In this document: piece after piece, positions 8,177 through 16,458 of the stretch
Position numbering within the stretch: position 1 is the first letter of the stretch
Layout of the letters: each line of letters begins with the position of its first letter
DNA from: a virus
Strand: one strand, 5' to 3'
IMG/VR virus record: IMGVR_UViG_3300009091_000055
Coordinates: 1 to 25,740 of that record
Length of the DNA stretch: 25,740 nucleotides
The notes under the pieces: model-generated
What the model saw: the letters and a program-made list of their open reading frames with translations, nothing else
Databases searched by the model: none
What the model was told of the DNA's origin: nothing
Program-made: the position numbers and the translations under genes

Positions 8177-8325
8177 TTTGATGTTTTTTTAACATCACCC
8201 TTGGAGGCAGTTCCTGATCCACCTTTTCCGTCCAAAGGTACGCCCATCGCGATCCTCTTGTGCTGCGGCACTAATTCGCTTTTTTGTGCTGCATCACTAT
8301 TTTGTTTAGCGTTTTCTTTCATCAT
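8173..8325 (-). CDS. Small hypothetical phage protein
   Basis: 50 residues, beginning with two adjacent ATGs (8325 and 8322) after GGGGGA. The end overlaps the next gene as ATGA. Sequence: helical, polar N-terminus (KENAKQNSDAAQKSELV), then RIAMGVPLDGKGGSGTASKG and a lysine tail. Clean SD, overlap with its neighbour and operon position support a real gene. Function unknown. Confidence 0.72.
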   Translation of the reverse strand: MMKENAKQNSDAAQKSELVPQHKRIAMGVPLDGKGGSGTASKGDVKKTSK

Positions 8326-8345
8326 TCCCCCAATGGCTAGTTAAT

Positions 8346-8367
8346 AATTATTTGCTAGTATAGAATT
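8346..8367. repeat. Dispersed 22-bp CTAG-centred repeat, copy 2
   Basis: Same element as at 3486, two differences from the consensus (core TATTTGCTAGTATAGA). It overlaps the stop codon of the exported-protein gene by two bases and sits in the gap before the next start. Confidence 0.8.
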
Positions 8368-8683
8368 ATTTATTGCACGTGCAAGTAGGTGGCGCTGGTA
8401 TGGTTGGGGTCACAGATGGAACCTGCGGAGCCGTCACCTCACCCGGCAACTTAAAGTATGAACCTCCAGAATTAATATTGTTTTGGCGTATTTTCAAGTA
8501 ATAACTCTTCAAGTGAACCTGAGTCTGCTTTGCATCGAAGGCAAGATGATTAATGCGCGCAAATTCTTTATTCCAAGCCCTAGCTTCAATTTCTTCAGAA
8601 GTTGGGTCTGCGTATGCTGTAACAATACTACACGCCAACAGTGCCGCCGCAATGAACATTCCAATTCTTTTAAATTTCTGCAT
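8366..8683 (-). CDS. Small exported protein (signal peptide), unknown function
   Basis: 105 residues from ATG at 8683 (GGAG six bases upstream). An in-frame ATG at 8695 overlaps that SD and is less likely. The N-terminus FKRIGMFIAAALLACSIVTAYADP is a good signal peptide. Cleavage after AYA is plausible; LLAC is a weak lipobox alternative. The mature part is helical (SEEIEARAWNKEFARINHLAF), then Pro/Thr-rich, ending PPTCTCNK. Size, export and the Pro-rich tail recall outer spanin-type proteins, but no partner or endolysin is seen nearby, so I do not assign lysis. Its first 14 bases overlap the end of the HNH gene. Confidence 0.75.
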   Translation of the reverse strand: MQKFKRIGMFIAAALLACSIVTAYADPTSEEIEARAWNKEFARINHLAFDAKQTQVHLKSYYLKIRQNNINSGGSYFKLPGEVTAPQVPSVTPTIPAPPTCTCNK

Positions 8684-9419
8684 TTGATTCTCCATTTAAG
8701 TTAGTTTGTAAATTATTTTGTAAATCAACTACCGTTTGCTCTTGCTCACCCTTCAGCTTTCTTTTTTCTTGCAACGCCCTCTTGATAGCAACTCCTCTTT
8801 TTAACAAAAAATCCTTATCTAGATTAAATAGCTTTCTTGATTCTAACACCTTATTCCTATACTCCGCATCCTGCCACCTTAACTTCATTGACTGAGATAA
8901 CTTATCTTTTGCGCCGGGCTTATTTATAGAAATAATTCTTGCTTCACTTCTCCGTTTTTTGCTTTCTGGTCTTGCGCAACTCTCTCTTAACGCAATTTTA
9001 TTTCTATCCGTTAATGGAACCCCCTTTTTAGATAAACTCATTTTATCCTTGGTTGATTGCGGCGTTACATATCCAATTCTTGCAATACCCATTGCTTTCC
9101 TTGTGTCTTTAGATACAAATTTACCAATTTGATGCAATGAAGATTCTTTGCGCGCTACATCATATAGCTTGCTATTAATATACCTGTTCTTTTTTCCTTT
9201 CATCATTATTACCGCATACCACATACTACCGCCGTGTATTTTTGCTAATAGCATGTGCGCTATAAAATGCTCTCTAGCAGTTAATACAGCTATATTTTCT
9301 TCGCCATCTAATCCTCCAAGAGCAACTGGGATAATGTGATGCCTCTCGCTATATCCATCAAGCAGCATTCTTTCTTTCGATTTATTGATTAGCGCTTGAT
9401 ATACGCTTGCATAATTCAT
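8670..9419 (-). mobile_element. Free-standing HNH homing endonuclease with a portal-derived C-terminus
   Basis: 249 residues. The HNH core lies near the N-terminus: ERHHIIPVALGGLDG, then EENIAVLTAREHFIAHMLL (His27/His28, Asn42, His51 as the expected catalytic/metal residues). NUMOD3-like DNA-binding repeats follow (STKDKMSLSKKG, then MKLRWQDAEYRNKV). The start codon overlaps the portal stop (ATGA). The last ~25 residues, with GEQEQTVVDLQNNLQ, closely match the portal's own C-terminus (AEQEKTVVDMQNKVQ), and the DNA aligns over 48 bases at 35 matches. The gene thus appears to have entered the 3' end of an ancestral portal gene and now reads through the displaced portal end. It spreads by cutting uninserted alleles. 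Confidence 0.87.
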
Positions 9420-11932
9420 TGCGCTGCATCACCCATGCCTTCTTGCACTTTGTTTTGCATGTCTACTACGGTTTTTTCTTGTTCAGCCTTTACTTTAGCC
9501 GCTTCAACACTTAGCTCGATTGTTCGTACACGCTCCTCTGTCAAGTTTTCTTCTGTAGCCATCGCTGCATCAAGCTGATTCTTCTCTTCTGCCTGCTGTA
9601 CCGACACCTCCAATTTCTTCATATCCAACACCGTATCTGCCTTATCCTTCTCTGCCTTACGCTGAGTCTCTGCCATCCCGGTCTGAAGGAATGCGTCAGC
9701 CTGCGGGTCAGTTGGCGGCTTGGGAGCATATTGTTGCGCTACCTGCATCAACTGCTGAAGCACAGGCAAGAACTTCTGGAACCCTGCTTGCGTATCATTG
9801 GTGACGTTATGCGAGGCCCCGGCAACGGCATGGTCAATCTCTGCCATATTGCCCTTCTTATTGTACTTAGGTTTAAGCTCCCCAAGCTCATCCTGCGCAT
9901 ACACTTCAACCCTTTGTGTGTACCATAACAGCATGTGCTGCTTGATATGATCCAAAACGGCTGGAACGAACGCTGGAGCGATTATTGGGTTCATCCCTAG
10001 CACAGGGTTCAACGCAAAGGCGAAATGCGCCTCTAGGTGTGCTATGTGGTCTTGGCTTGGATATACAGCAACAGCTCTTGACATGGACATAGCGGCATTC
10101 TCATCGGCGGCGTGCATTTCCACATGCTTGTTGTACTGAGGCATGATCTCCGATATGTTCGGTATCTTCATTTGCTTCAGCACGCGACTATGCACAGCTC
10201 TTGCGTCATACAGCTCTGGCTGCTTCTCCATCATCTGCAACACAACTTGGTTCTGAGCTACGCGCTGCCCTTCAGAGAATATGTGCGGGTCACTGACTGG
10301 TATTATGTCCGTGGTTCTTTCGAAGTCACCCGGGATTACGTTCAACTCCTCAGCCATGCCAAACTTCTTCTGGTCATCAAGATAGTAACGGTTTATCCGC
10401 TGCAATATCTTCATCACCATGCGTTGCGAGTTGTGCAGTTTCGAATGGATCGAAGAGAACACAACTGAGCCTTGCTCAATCAATGCCTGAGTAGTTCCGA
10501 CCGGAGCGTTTGTTGTTACGTCAGCGATCTTCTCTTCTGCTGTTGTAACAACACCCTTGGCGGCATCAGTAAGCCATCCAAGCAGCTGGAACAATACTGG
10601 CGAAGGAGGATTGAATGGCATCGGCATTGCAATCTTGCGAATATCGTCAACACCTGCAACGCTTTCGATCTCTGTAATCTGCGTTATTTGCACGCTCTTT
10701 GATTGTCCTGATACCTTGGCCCCTTTGAGCTTGAGCATAGATGCGGCGTTATTAATATGAGCACTATCCATGAGTGCGCGAAGAGCACCTGTAGCAGAAG
10801 CCGCAAGACCACCGATAAGTTGAGGGAATCCAATAGCGTAAGCACCGCGCCAAGATATAAACTTAAACTCAACCATCCAATCCAGCTTTTCCATCGCCTC
10901 ATCGCCATCTTCCCAATTCCTGTATAGGCCAACAACGGCATAATCTTGATCGTCTATCATCAAGATATATGGGGCTGATTTACCTTTGGATATTTCATCG
11001 TCTTCTAATTCGAGGTTGCAGCTTATGTGGAATACTCGACGAATTCCATCTTCGTCATTCATTGAATATTCTTTTCCTTCGATCTTCCTGTTTGCTGATT
11101 CTGATAATGTGGCATCAGGCTCCATCGAAGCCATAGTGTGACGCGTGTCGCGATAGATTCCACCATCTACGCGCATAATATATTCTTCTTCTGTTATATC
11201 CTGAATCTCAGTAACTCGTGGAGATACATAGAAGCTTGACGCGGAGAATGGCAGCAGAATGCGGTCGATAGGCACGAACGCTGCTCTCGGCCTACGCTTG
11301 CGCGAATCCCACCATATCTTCAGAAACTGGCTACCACCAAGCGGCAATTGCGTCAGAAGCTGCTCAAGCTCATCACGGAACTCGACTATCTGTTCCGTTA
11401 ACTGCCAGTTCATGTAGTCTCGCTTGCGCTCCGCAACATCAGTCTTTTCTTCAGTTATTTCACCAATGATATCCGTCTTGACTGGGCCTCCTGCCGGGAA
11501 CAACTCCTTCATGGCTCTGGCAGCGAAGTCTACGCACGCCTCAGCCATTACTGGATGACATACTCTCGCCGCCCCATCGAACTCAGCTCCGCCGGGCGCA
11601 TCATCACCCATGCCTGTGCGCCTCAATCCCTCTTCGTATTGCTCATCACGAAGCTTGCGCGCCTCCCTGTCTGCGTCGATGTTATAGATGTACTTTATGG
11701 CAAGATCATTTAGTTCCAGTTCGCTTATCACCTCAGCGAGGTTGTCGTAGAACTTGCCCCCTGTTGGCCGCTCCTCCTCACCCATGCTGACTATGGCTGA
11801 ACCATCAGGCATTTCGATAACGTCAGGTTCTGCCTCTTCCCCAAGAATCTCATCAAGATTAAATTCTACTGGCTGCTCTTCTTCGTCACCAAGCCCGGGC
11901 ATGTATCCTTGTTCAAGCGGTAAAGTTTCCAT
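9416..11932 (-). CDS. Portal protein
   Basis: 838 residues, large for a portal but within the range of podovirus portals. The acidic N-terminal leader is followed by DGAARVCHPVMAEACVDFAARAMKELF (early clip/stem segment) and GGSQFLKIWWDSRKRRPRAAFVPIDRILLP. Around the middle is the portal wing with VVGLYRNWEDGD and a helix-rich TGALRALMDSAHINNAASML. The C-terminal third is long coiled coil ending AEQEKTVVDMQNKVQEGMGDAAQ. The portal forms the dodecameric DNA gateway of the head and docks the terminase. The ATG follows the upstream stop by six bases with only a weak distant SD (AAGGCGAG), so it probably relies on coupling. The 3' end is the target site of the HNH homing gene. Confidence 0.85.
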   Translation of the reverse strand: METLPLEQGYMPGLGDEEEQPVEFNLDEILGEEAEPDVIEMPDGSAIVSMGEEERPTGGKFYDNLAEVISELELNDLAIKYIYNIDADREARKLRDEQYEEGLRRTGMGDDAPGGAEFDGAARVCHPVMAEACVDFAARAMKELFPAGGPVKTDIIGEITEEKTDVAERKRDYMNWQLTEQIVEFRDELEQLLTQLPLGGSQFLKIWWDSRKRRPRAAFVPIDRILLPFSASSFYVSPRVTEIQDITEEEYIMRVDGGIYRDTRHTMASMEPDATLSESANRKIEGKEYSMNDEDGIRRVFHISCNLELEDDEISKGKSAPYILMIDDQDYAVVGLYRNWEDGDEAMEKLDWMVEFKFISWRGAYAIGFPQLIGGLAASATGALRALMDSAHINNAASMLKLKGAKVSGQSKSVQITQITEIESVAGVDDIRKIAMPMPFNPPSPVLFQLLGWLTDAAKGVVTTAEEKIADVTTNAPVGTTQALIEQGSVVFSSIHSKLHNSQRMVMKILQRINRYYLDDQKKFGMAEELNVIPGDFERTTDIIPVSDPHIFSEGQRVAQNQVVLQMMEKQPELYDARAVHSRVLKQMKIPNISEIMPQYNKHVEMHAADENAAMSMSRAVAVYPSQDHIAHLEAHFAFALNPVLGMNPIIAPAFVPAVLDHIKQHMLLWYTQRVEVYAQDELGELKPKYNKKGNMAEIDHAVAGASHNVTNDTQAGFQKFLPVLQQLMQVAQQYAPKPPTDPQADAFLQTGMAETQRKAEKDKADTVLDMKKLEVSVQQAEEKNQLDAAMATEENLTEERVRTIELSVEAAKVKAEQEKTVVDMQNKVQEGMGDAAQ

Positions 11933-11938
11933 TCTGAA

Positions 11939-14900
11939 TTATCTCGCCTTAGTTAATTTATTACGCATTGTAGCCAATTTCATCGTGTCTTTGCTTGGGT
12001 TTAATTCTTTGCTAGTAGAGAATTTAATTCTTCCGCCCTTGGCTTTGCCATGTATTCTGCTAGGCCCGTTGTAATCACCAGTGGATCGACTTGCTCGGTC
12101 TTTGAGTATGGCTTCATCCATTGCCTTTTTGTATGCCCCACGCTTTGCGGCCTCTTCAAGTTCCTGCCTTCTCTTAATTGCCTCATAGACTTCGCTCCCT
12201 GCCATCTCTGATTGTGGCGCTTGTTGATTGCGCGTATTGAAGTCTGGATCATCCTTGTATTTATTGACTGGCGAATAAGCTGTTCCAGCTGGATTTTGCA
12301 CGCTATCCAAAGTCTTCCACTGAACTTTATTCTTTTCAGCGTCCTTTGCTGCCATCTTTGCCAGCGCACGCACTATACCACCACCAGCCTTGTTGCCTAC
12401 TATACCGCCATCCTTATACCCTTGGCTCTGCAACCCAAGATGGCCTCCGCCGACTTTCGTGCGGTCTGCCTGCGTTACCATTAACGTCTTGCCTTCATGC
12501 TGTCCTAGAGCCTCTGAAGCCTTCATCATGGTCTTGAAGCCTTTGACTATGCCACCGACCGCCATGCCTTGCGGAGGCACGACATCATCAAGGAACGACA
12601 TGTCGACATCAGGAGCTACATATTGCGGCTTGTCTAAGCTTCTGCGCGCTTCGTTTACTTGCTGCATCGTCATGTACCTAGGAAGGTCAGGATTTTCACC
12701 TTGCAATAGTGCGTGTTCTGATTCTTTAAAAACGCTCTTTGGATTATATAAATCAGCATGATGCAGGTCGTCAACCTCAGCGAAATTGCCCGATCTTATG
12801 AAGTCCTGCATCATTGGTATTAGCTCACGCTTGTATGCTGGATTCTTCTCCACCCAGTCTTGCACCCTCTGGCTTTCCCAGCTGTTACCGAATGGGCGCA
12901 TCTGGTTTAGTCTCGTACCACCAAGGTCTTTTTCCCCTTGCCACATTTCCTGTGTATGGGCCTTGATGTGCGGCCTTCCTTCTTTGTCTATCAGCACATG
13001 CAACCTATTCCCAGCCGCCTGATCACCGAAGCTAAGAGCGTTGTCCAATTCGTTAGTACACCATCCGCCTTGGCATCCAATCTCCTGCACTTTAGCAATA
13101 CCTTCAGGCGTCTTAACGTCGGGCAGTTCAACCCATCTGTGCCCACTCGGATAGACCTTGCTTGTTTTATACCCAAGGTTCTCAGCCATTCGCTCGGCTG
13201 GCGTCTTCTCGTGCTGCCTACCTAAGAACTGGTCGCGCTCGTACACACGCTTAACAGCGTCCTCCATCCTTATTGCATTCAGGTTTTCAGGGCGCAACCT
13301 GCCCTCTTCCATTTCGGTTCTAAGCATGTCCTTTATGCGGTACATGCCAAGCTTGCCCATAGCGTTTGGATCACCCATAACAGAGTTTATGTCGTACACC
13401 CGACTTTCAGGATGGAGTCCCTTAATCCAAGGATTCTTTTCTACCAAATCAGGCACGTTCTTTATCAGGTCATCTACCTTTGATCCGGTTATTATGCTAT
13501 CAGCCACGTCTTCCCATGCCTTAGCTTGCTCTGAAACGCCCATAGGCTCCGGGTATCCGCCAGCTTCTCGATTCATTTTGAGCATGAATTGATTGCGTGT
13601 TTGGCCGGGCCACGGCGTAGTATGCACAATACCTTGTTCCGCAAGCTTCCTGATAGGGTCTTCAGGCGTCCCTATTTCCTGCTTGATGTACTTGGTCATA
13701 GGCCCCTTGATCCACTTGGCAAGCGCCTGCTCACGTGGATGCACTGCATTCTCACTCGATCCTACAATGTTGCGTATGTGCTCCGGTAGGTTATCAGGAA
13801 CCCAATTGCCACCCTTGCCCTTGACCACACCAGCCAATCCCGATCCACCAAATTGACCAAGCATCTCTTCTGGAGGCATGTCTTTCCACCTGCGCGCCTC
13901 AGACGCAAAAGCCTCTACCGGGTGCGCAGTTCTGTGCTTCACGCCTTGCGCCCATTCTGACATGCCTTGCCCTATTGACTTCCGCGCCCTCTCCAACATG
14001 CTTGGGGTTGCTTGCGCATTGCCTGACCTGTTGGCATTCATCAAGGCCGCTTCAAGCAAGGACATCTTCTGCGTGTCGAGTGTAGGCTCATCATCAACCA
14101 ATCCGCCTTTTGCCATCTTCTGCACTGGCTTCTTGCCGAACATGACGGCCATAGGCTTCGCTGCATTGGGGTTTAGCATTCCCTCGTAACCATACTCTTT
14201 GATTATTCGCTCAAGGTCTGTGCTCGATTGAGGCTGATCCACAAGTCCTGCATTGTACTTTGAGGTATATGGCGTGCGGTTCGCCTCACGTGATAGCAAC
14301 AGCAGCTTTTCAGGGTCGCTCGCAATGTCATACAGCTTTTCGCTTTCCGTGCGGTATGCATGCCTACCAAGGCCGGGTTCAGGCGCTACTTCTCCGGGTT
14401 CACCAGCATAGAAATATGACCTCTCCTTGACTGGGTTCGTGGTTTCGGAAAGCCTGTGCTTTTCACTACCCTTTATTCCGCTCCCAAACCTCGTAGGATC
14501 GGTTTCTTTAAGGTCTGGTACGTTACTGTAGTGCGTCAAGGCTGAACGCGATCCTGCACGTGGCTGGATCAATCCCTGCATGTATTCTGGCATCCCTCCG
14601 GTGTAGTTTGCATCAAGCATTTCAGGAGGCAACAGCACGGACTTCTGCGGGGCGAATTGGAATCCTTCGTATAGGGATTTCTTTTCACCTTGCAACCTCT
14701 TCACCTCATCGGCATTGCCTTGGTACTTGGCATTCACTATTTCCCTGTCAAGCTGCGCTATGTTGTGCTTTAGCTCTGCATTGAGGGGCGAGTAGTTGAC
14801 CACACTGTTCTGGCCACGCGTCTCAGCTGCCATTGCAAGCCTTGCCAATGGACTATACATCTGTTGATGGATTATGTATGCGGCCTCCTCACCTTTCGGC

Positions 14901-16117
14901 CCGAACTCATTACCAAGTACCGCATGTCCTAGCAGGTCATGCACCGCCCTGAACTTCTCATTCTCATTCAGGCCAGTCTCCGGGTCTACGTTATGCAGGT
15001 AGTCGTGCTTATCGCCACCTTGGAAAACATACAAGTGCCTATTGCCATGCACGTCAGCTGCCATTTCCTTGGAGCTGGCATAGTTACCTTCACCAGCCTT
15101 ATGGAATGAGAAGTTATAAGGCAGCGCCCTGAACTGCTGATCCGTTTCCACTGCCAGCTGCTTGTAAGCCTTCTCCATCAGGTCATCGTAACTGCGCGCC
15201 CCGGCCTCTTCAATAACCTCTGGCATCTTTTGCAAGTACGCATTGAACACGGTCTGCTTGTAACCGGGCACATCATCTGCACCCAGCATGAACGCCCGGC
15301 CAATGGCTGATTGCTTCGCTAATGAACTTGGAGGATAGTTCCCGACATTGAAATCAACCCCACGCTTTGCCTTGGTATACTCCTGCGCAATCTGCAATGG
15401 TAGGTTCTCCTCTGGCGTAGCGATTATTCGGGCAACTTCCTCGTGCGGGAGAAGTTGCGGAACTCCGTATCCGCTTCGTCCTGTTGCTCCGGTGTCAGCT
15501 CCGGTAGTTCCGTCCCACCCCTCCTGCTCCTTAAGTCCTCTAGAACTGCCTGCGCTCGTGCTATGCGGTCTGACACGGTAGAATGCTCCTTGTTGTTCTG
15601 TTGCATAATTGCTGCTCCTTGGTTGCGCCCGTGTCACAGTGCCGTGGCCTTGGTTGATTGCCTCTCCTGCTGCCTTTGTGCTGCCCTTGATACCCATGCT
15701 CGCTACTGCTTTTCCTGTCTTGCCTACCATCGAAGCAATCGGTTGTGCGAACCCGGCCACCTCAACTATTCTCGGGTCAAACTTCATTGTCTGGAGCGTG
15801 CGCCCTCCTGTTATTGGCGCGGCATTATATGGCTGATCTTCGGTGTACTCACGCGGAGTTCCTGACCAGTCCTGTAGTGCTGATCCAGCTGTCTGGAATG
15901 GGTCGCTAATCACTGCTTGACCAATAGCCGATAGAATCGGGTGCGATTCGCTCTCCAGCTTTCCTTGGAGCTTGTTACCAATACCAACCAACCCTTCGCC
16001 TGCGCTACCAGCAAAACGCTCAAGAGGGGATTGTCGCACTTGACTAATCCCCCCGGTTTCTCCGCTCAACCCGGCCTCTAAGAGGCTCCGCTTGTATTGG
16101 TCAATATCTTCTTGCAT
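11939..16117 (-). CDS. Large modular polyvalent-type phage protein (HDxxGH, ART-like and PcfJ-like segments)
   Basis: 1392 residues from ATG at 16117 (GGGAG five bases upstream; a GTG at 16123 overlaps that SD). Approximate modules: 1-170 Gly/Ala-rich leader; 170-235 low-complexity linker; 240-460 a domain with AVHDLLGHAVLG (His393 and His398 as possible metal ligands) and AAETRGQNSVVNYSP; 528-665 an ADP-ribosyltransferase-like segment with ALTHYSNV, ERSYFYAG and EYGYEGM (candidate His-Tyr-Glu residues); 770-1130 a PcfJ-like segment with HRWVELPD, CQGGWC and LHVLIDKEGRPH; 1185-1370 repeated GG-[IL]-V motifs. Such multidomain proteins of phages and conjugative elements are thought to enter the host with DNA and act on host targets. 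The place between small terminase and portal suggests packaging in the virion. Domain calls are by pattern. One 22-bp repeat lies inside the 3' end (IKFSTSKEL). Confidence 0.75.
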   Translation of the reverse strand: MQEDIDQYKRSLLEAGLSGETGGISQVRQSPLERFAGSAGEGLVGIGNKLQGKLESESHPILSAIGQAVISDPFQTAGSALQDWSGTPREYTEDQPYNAAPITGGRTLQTMKFDPRIVEVAGFAQPIASMVGKTGKAVASMGIKGSTKAAGEAINQGHGTVTRAQPRSSNYATEQQGAFYRVRPHSTSAGSSRGLKEQEGWDGTTGADTGATGRSGYGVPQLLPHEEVARIIATPEENLPLQIAQEYTKAKRGVDFNVGNYPPSSLAKQSAIGRAFMLGADDVPGYKQTVFNAYLQKMPEVIEEAGARSYDDLMEKAYKQLAVETDQQFRALPYNFSFHKAGEGNYASSKEMAADVHGNRHLYVFQGGDKHDYLHNVDPETGLNENEKFRAVHDLLGHAVLGNEFGPKGEEAAYIIHQQMYSPLARLAMAAETRGQNSVVNYSPLNAELKHNIAQLDREIVNAKYQGNADEVKRLQGEKKSLYEGFQFAPQKSVLLPPEMLDANYTGGMPEYMQGLIQPRAGSRSALTHYSNVPDLKETDPTRFGSGIKGSEKHRLSETTNPVKERSYFYAGEPGEVAPEPGLGRHAYRTESEKLYDIASDPEKLLLLSREANRTPYTSKYNAGLVDQPQSSTDLERIIKEYGYEGMLNPNAAKPMAVMFGKKPVQKMAKGGLVDDEPTLDTQKMSLLEAALMNANRSGNAQATPSMLERARKSIGQGMSEWAQGVKHRTAHPVEAFASEARRWKDMPPEEMLGQFGGSGLAGVVKGKGGNWVPDNLPEHIRNIVGSSENAVHPREQALAKWIKGPMTKYIKQEIGTPEDPIRKLAEQGIVHTTPWPGQTRNQFMLKMNREAGGYPEPMGVSEQAKAWEDVADSIITGSKVDDLIKNVPDLVEKNPWIKGLHPESRVYDINSVMGDPNAMGKLGMYRIKDMLRTEMEEGRLRPENLNAIRMEDAVKRVYERDQFLGRQHEKTPAERMAENLGYKTSKVYPSGHRWVELPDVKTPEGIAKVQEIGCQGGWCTNELDNALSFGDQAAGNRLHVLIDKEGRPHIKAHTQEMWQGEKDLGGTRLNQMRPFGNSWESQRVQDWVEKNPAYKRELIPMMQDFIRSGNFAEVDDLHHADLYNPKSVFKESEHALLQGENPDLPRYMTMQQVNEARRSLDKPQYVAPDVDMSFLDDVVPPQGMAVGGIVKGFKTMMKASEALGQHEGKTLMVTQADRTKVGGGHLGLQSQGYKDGGIVGNKAGGGIVRALAKMAAKDAEKNKVQWKTLDSVQNPAGTAYSPVNKYKDDPDFNTRNQQAPQSEMAGSEVYEAIKRRQELEEAAKRGAYKKAMDEAILKDRASRSTGDYNGPSRIHGKAKGGRIKFSTSKELNPSKDTMKLATMRNKLTKAR
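12003..12024. repeat. Dispersed 22-bp CTAG-centred repeat, copy 3 (inside coding sequence)
   Basis: Core TCTTTGCTAGTAGAGA, taken as the consensus. It lies within the last 30 codons of the polyvalent-type gene, where it is translated as part of IKFSTSKEL, so it has been tolerated in coding sequence. Confidence 0.85.
15424..15606 (-). CDS. Nested small gene candidate inside the polyvalent gene
   Basis: 60-codon frame on the same strand as the large gene, in a different phase. ATG at 15606 has AAGGAG exactly eight bases upstream. The product looks like a normal soluble helical protein (SDRIARAQAVLEDLRSRRGG, then LPELTPEQQDEADTEF), whereas the large protein in this stretch (about residues 171-231) is Gly/Ser/Thr-rich linker with no regular pattern. 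Either an overprinted gene with its own start, or a relic of an ancestral frame restored by two compensating indels. No homologue is recognised. Confidence 0.45.
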   Translation of the reverse strand: MQQNNKEHSTVSDRIARAQAVLEDLRSRRGGTELPELTPEQQDEADTEFRNFSRTRKLPE

Positions 16118-16161
16118 AGCCACTCCCGTTGATTGTTAGTCCGTGGTGTTATTGTACTTCT

Positions 16162-16347
16162 TTATGATCGTCTATTGTTTGGTTGCTGAATTCCGTCAAG
16201 CGTATCATGTATGCGCTTGAATAGCTTAATTTGATCAATAAAGCACTGGAGCTTGTTGTCGTTCAATGGCCCACCAATGCATGTCATAATAAACCGTGCA
16301 TCCTTAGCTCTCTTCAGCAACTTGATTAATTTGCTTCTCCTCTTCAA
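16162..16347 (-). CDS. Small hypothetical protein, non-ATG start
   Basis: 61 residues if it starts at TTG 16347, which has GGAG seven bases upstream. The first in-frame ATG (16287) would leave 41 residues without an SD. The sequence is basic and helical (RSKLIKLLKRAKDARFIM, then LNDNKLQCFIDQIKLFKRIHDTLDGI). It overlaps the 3' end of the preceding small gene in another phase. No family recognised; the start is uncertain. Confidence 0.5.
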   Translation of the reverse strand: MKRRSKLIKLLKRAKDARFIMTCIGGPLNDNKLQCFIDQIKLFKRIHDTLDGIQQPNNRRS

Positions 16348-16456
16348 TTACCATCTCCACCAAGTTTTTCAGCGTGAAGATGGACAGCGCGAACATACGC
16401 GGGGCTGGCTCATCGAGCTTTAATGGCTCTATTATTTTGTTAGCCTTCTTAAGCAA
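16304..16456 (-). CDS. Small hypothetical protein, non-canonical start
   Basis: A protein-like frame on the minus strand ending at 16304 (LLKKANKIIEPLKLDEPAPR, then MFALSIFTLKNLVEMVIEEE). No ATG lies near its beginning. The likeliest initiation is TTG at 16456, two bases after the stop of the preceding gene, by reinitiation; this gives 50 residues. The frame stays open further upstream to about 16505, which also allows a -1/+1 shift from the preceding gene (see findings). Function unknown. Confidence 0.45.
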   Translation of the reverse strand: MLKKANKIIEPLKLDEPAPRMFALSIFTLKNLVEMVIEEEKQINQVAEES

Positions 16457-16458
16457 CC

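Noticed and set aside
9271-9292. Seventh copy of the CTAG repeat (TCTCTAGCAGTTAAT) in the HNH gene
   Set aside because: Only the central CTAGCA and a few bases match and the flanks do not; chance match within coding sequence.
8670-9419. Group I intron hosting the HNH gene
   Set aside because: Both flanking genes are complete, start/stop overlaps are intact and no intron core is needed, so it is a free-standing homing gene.
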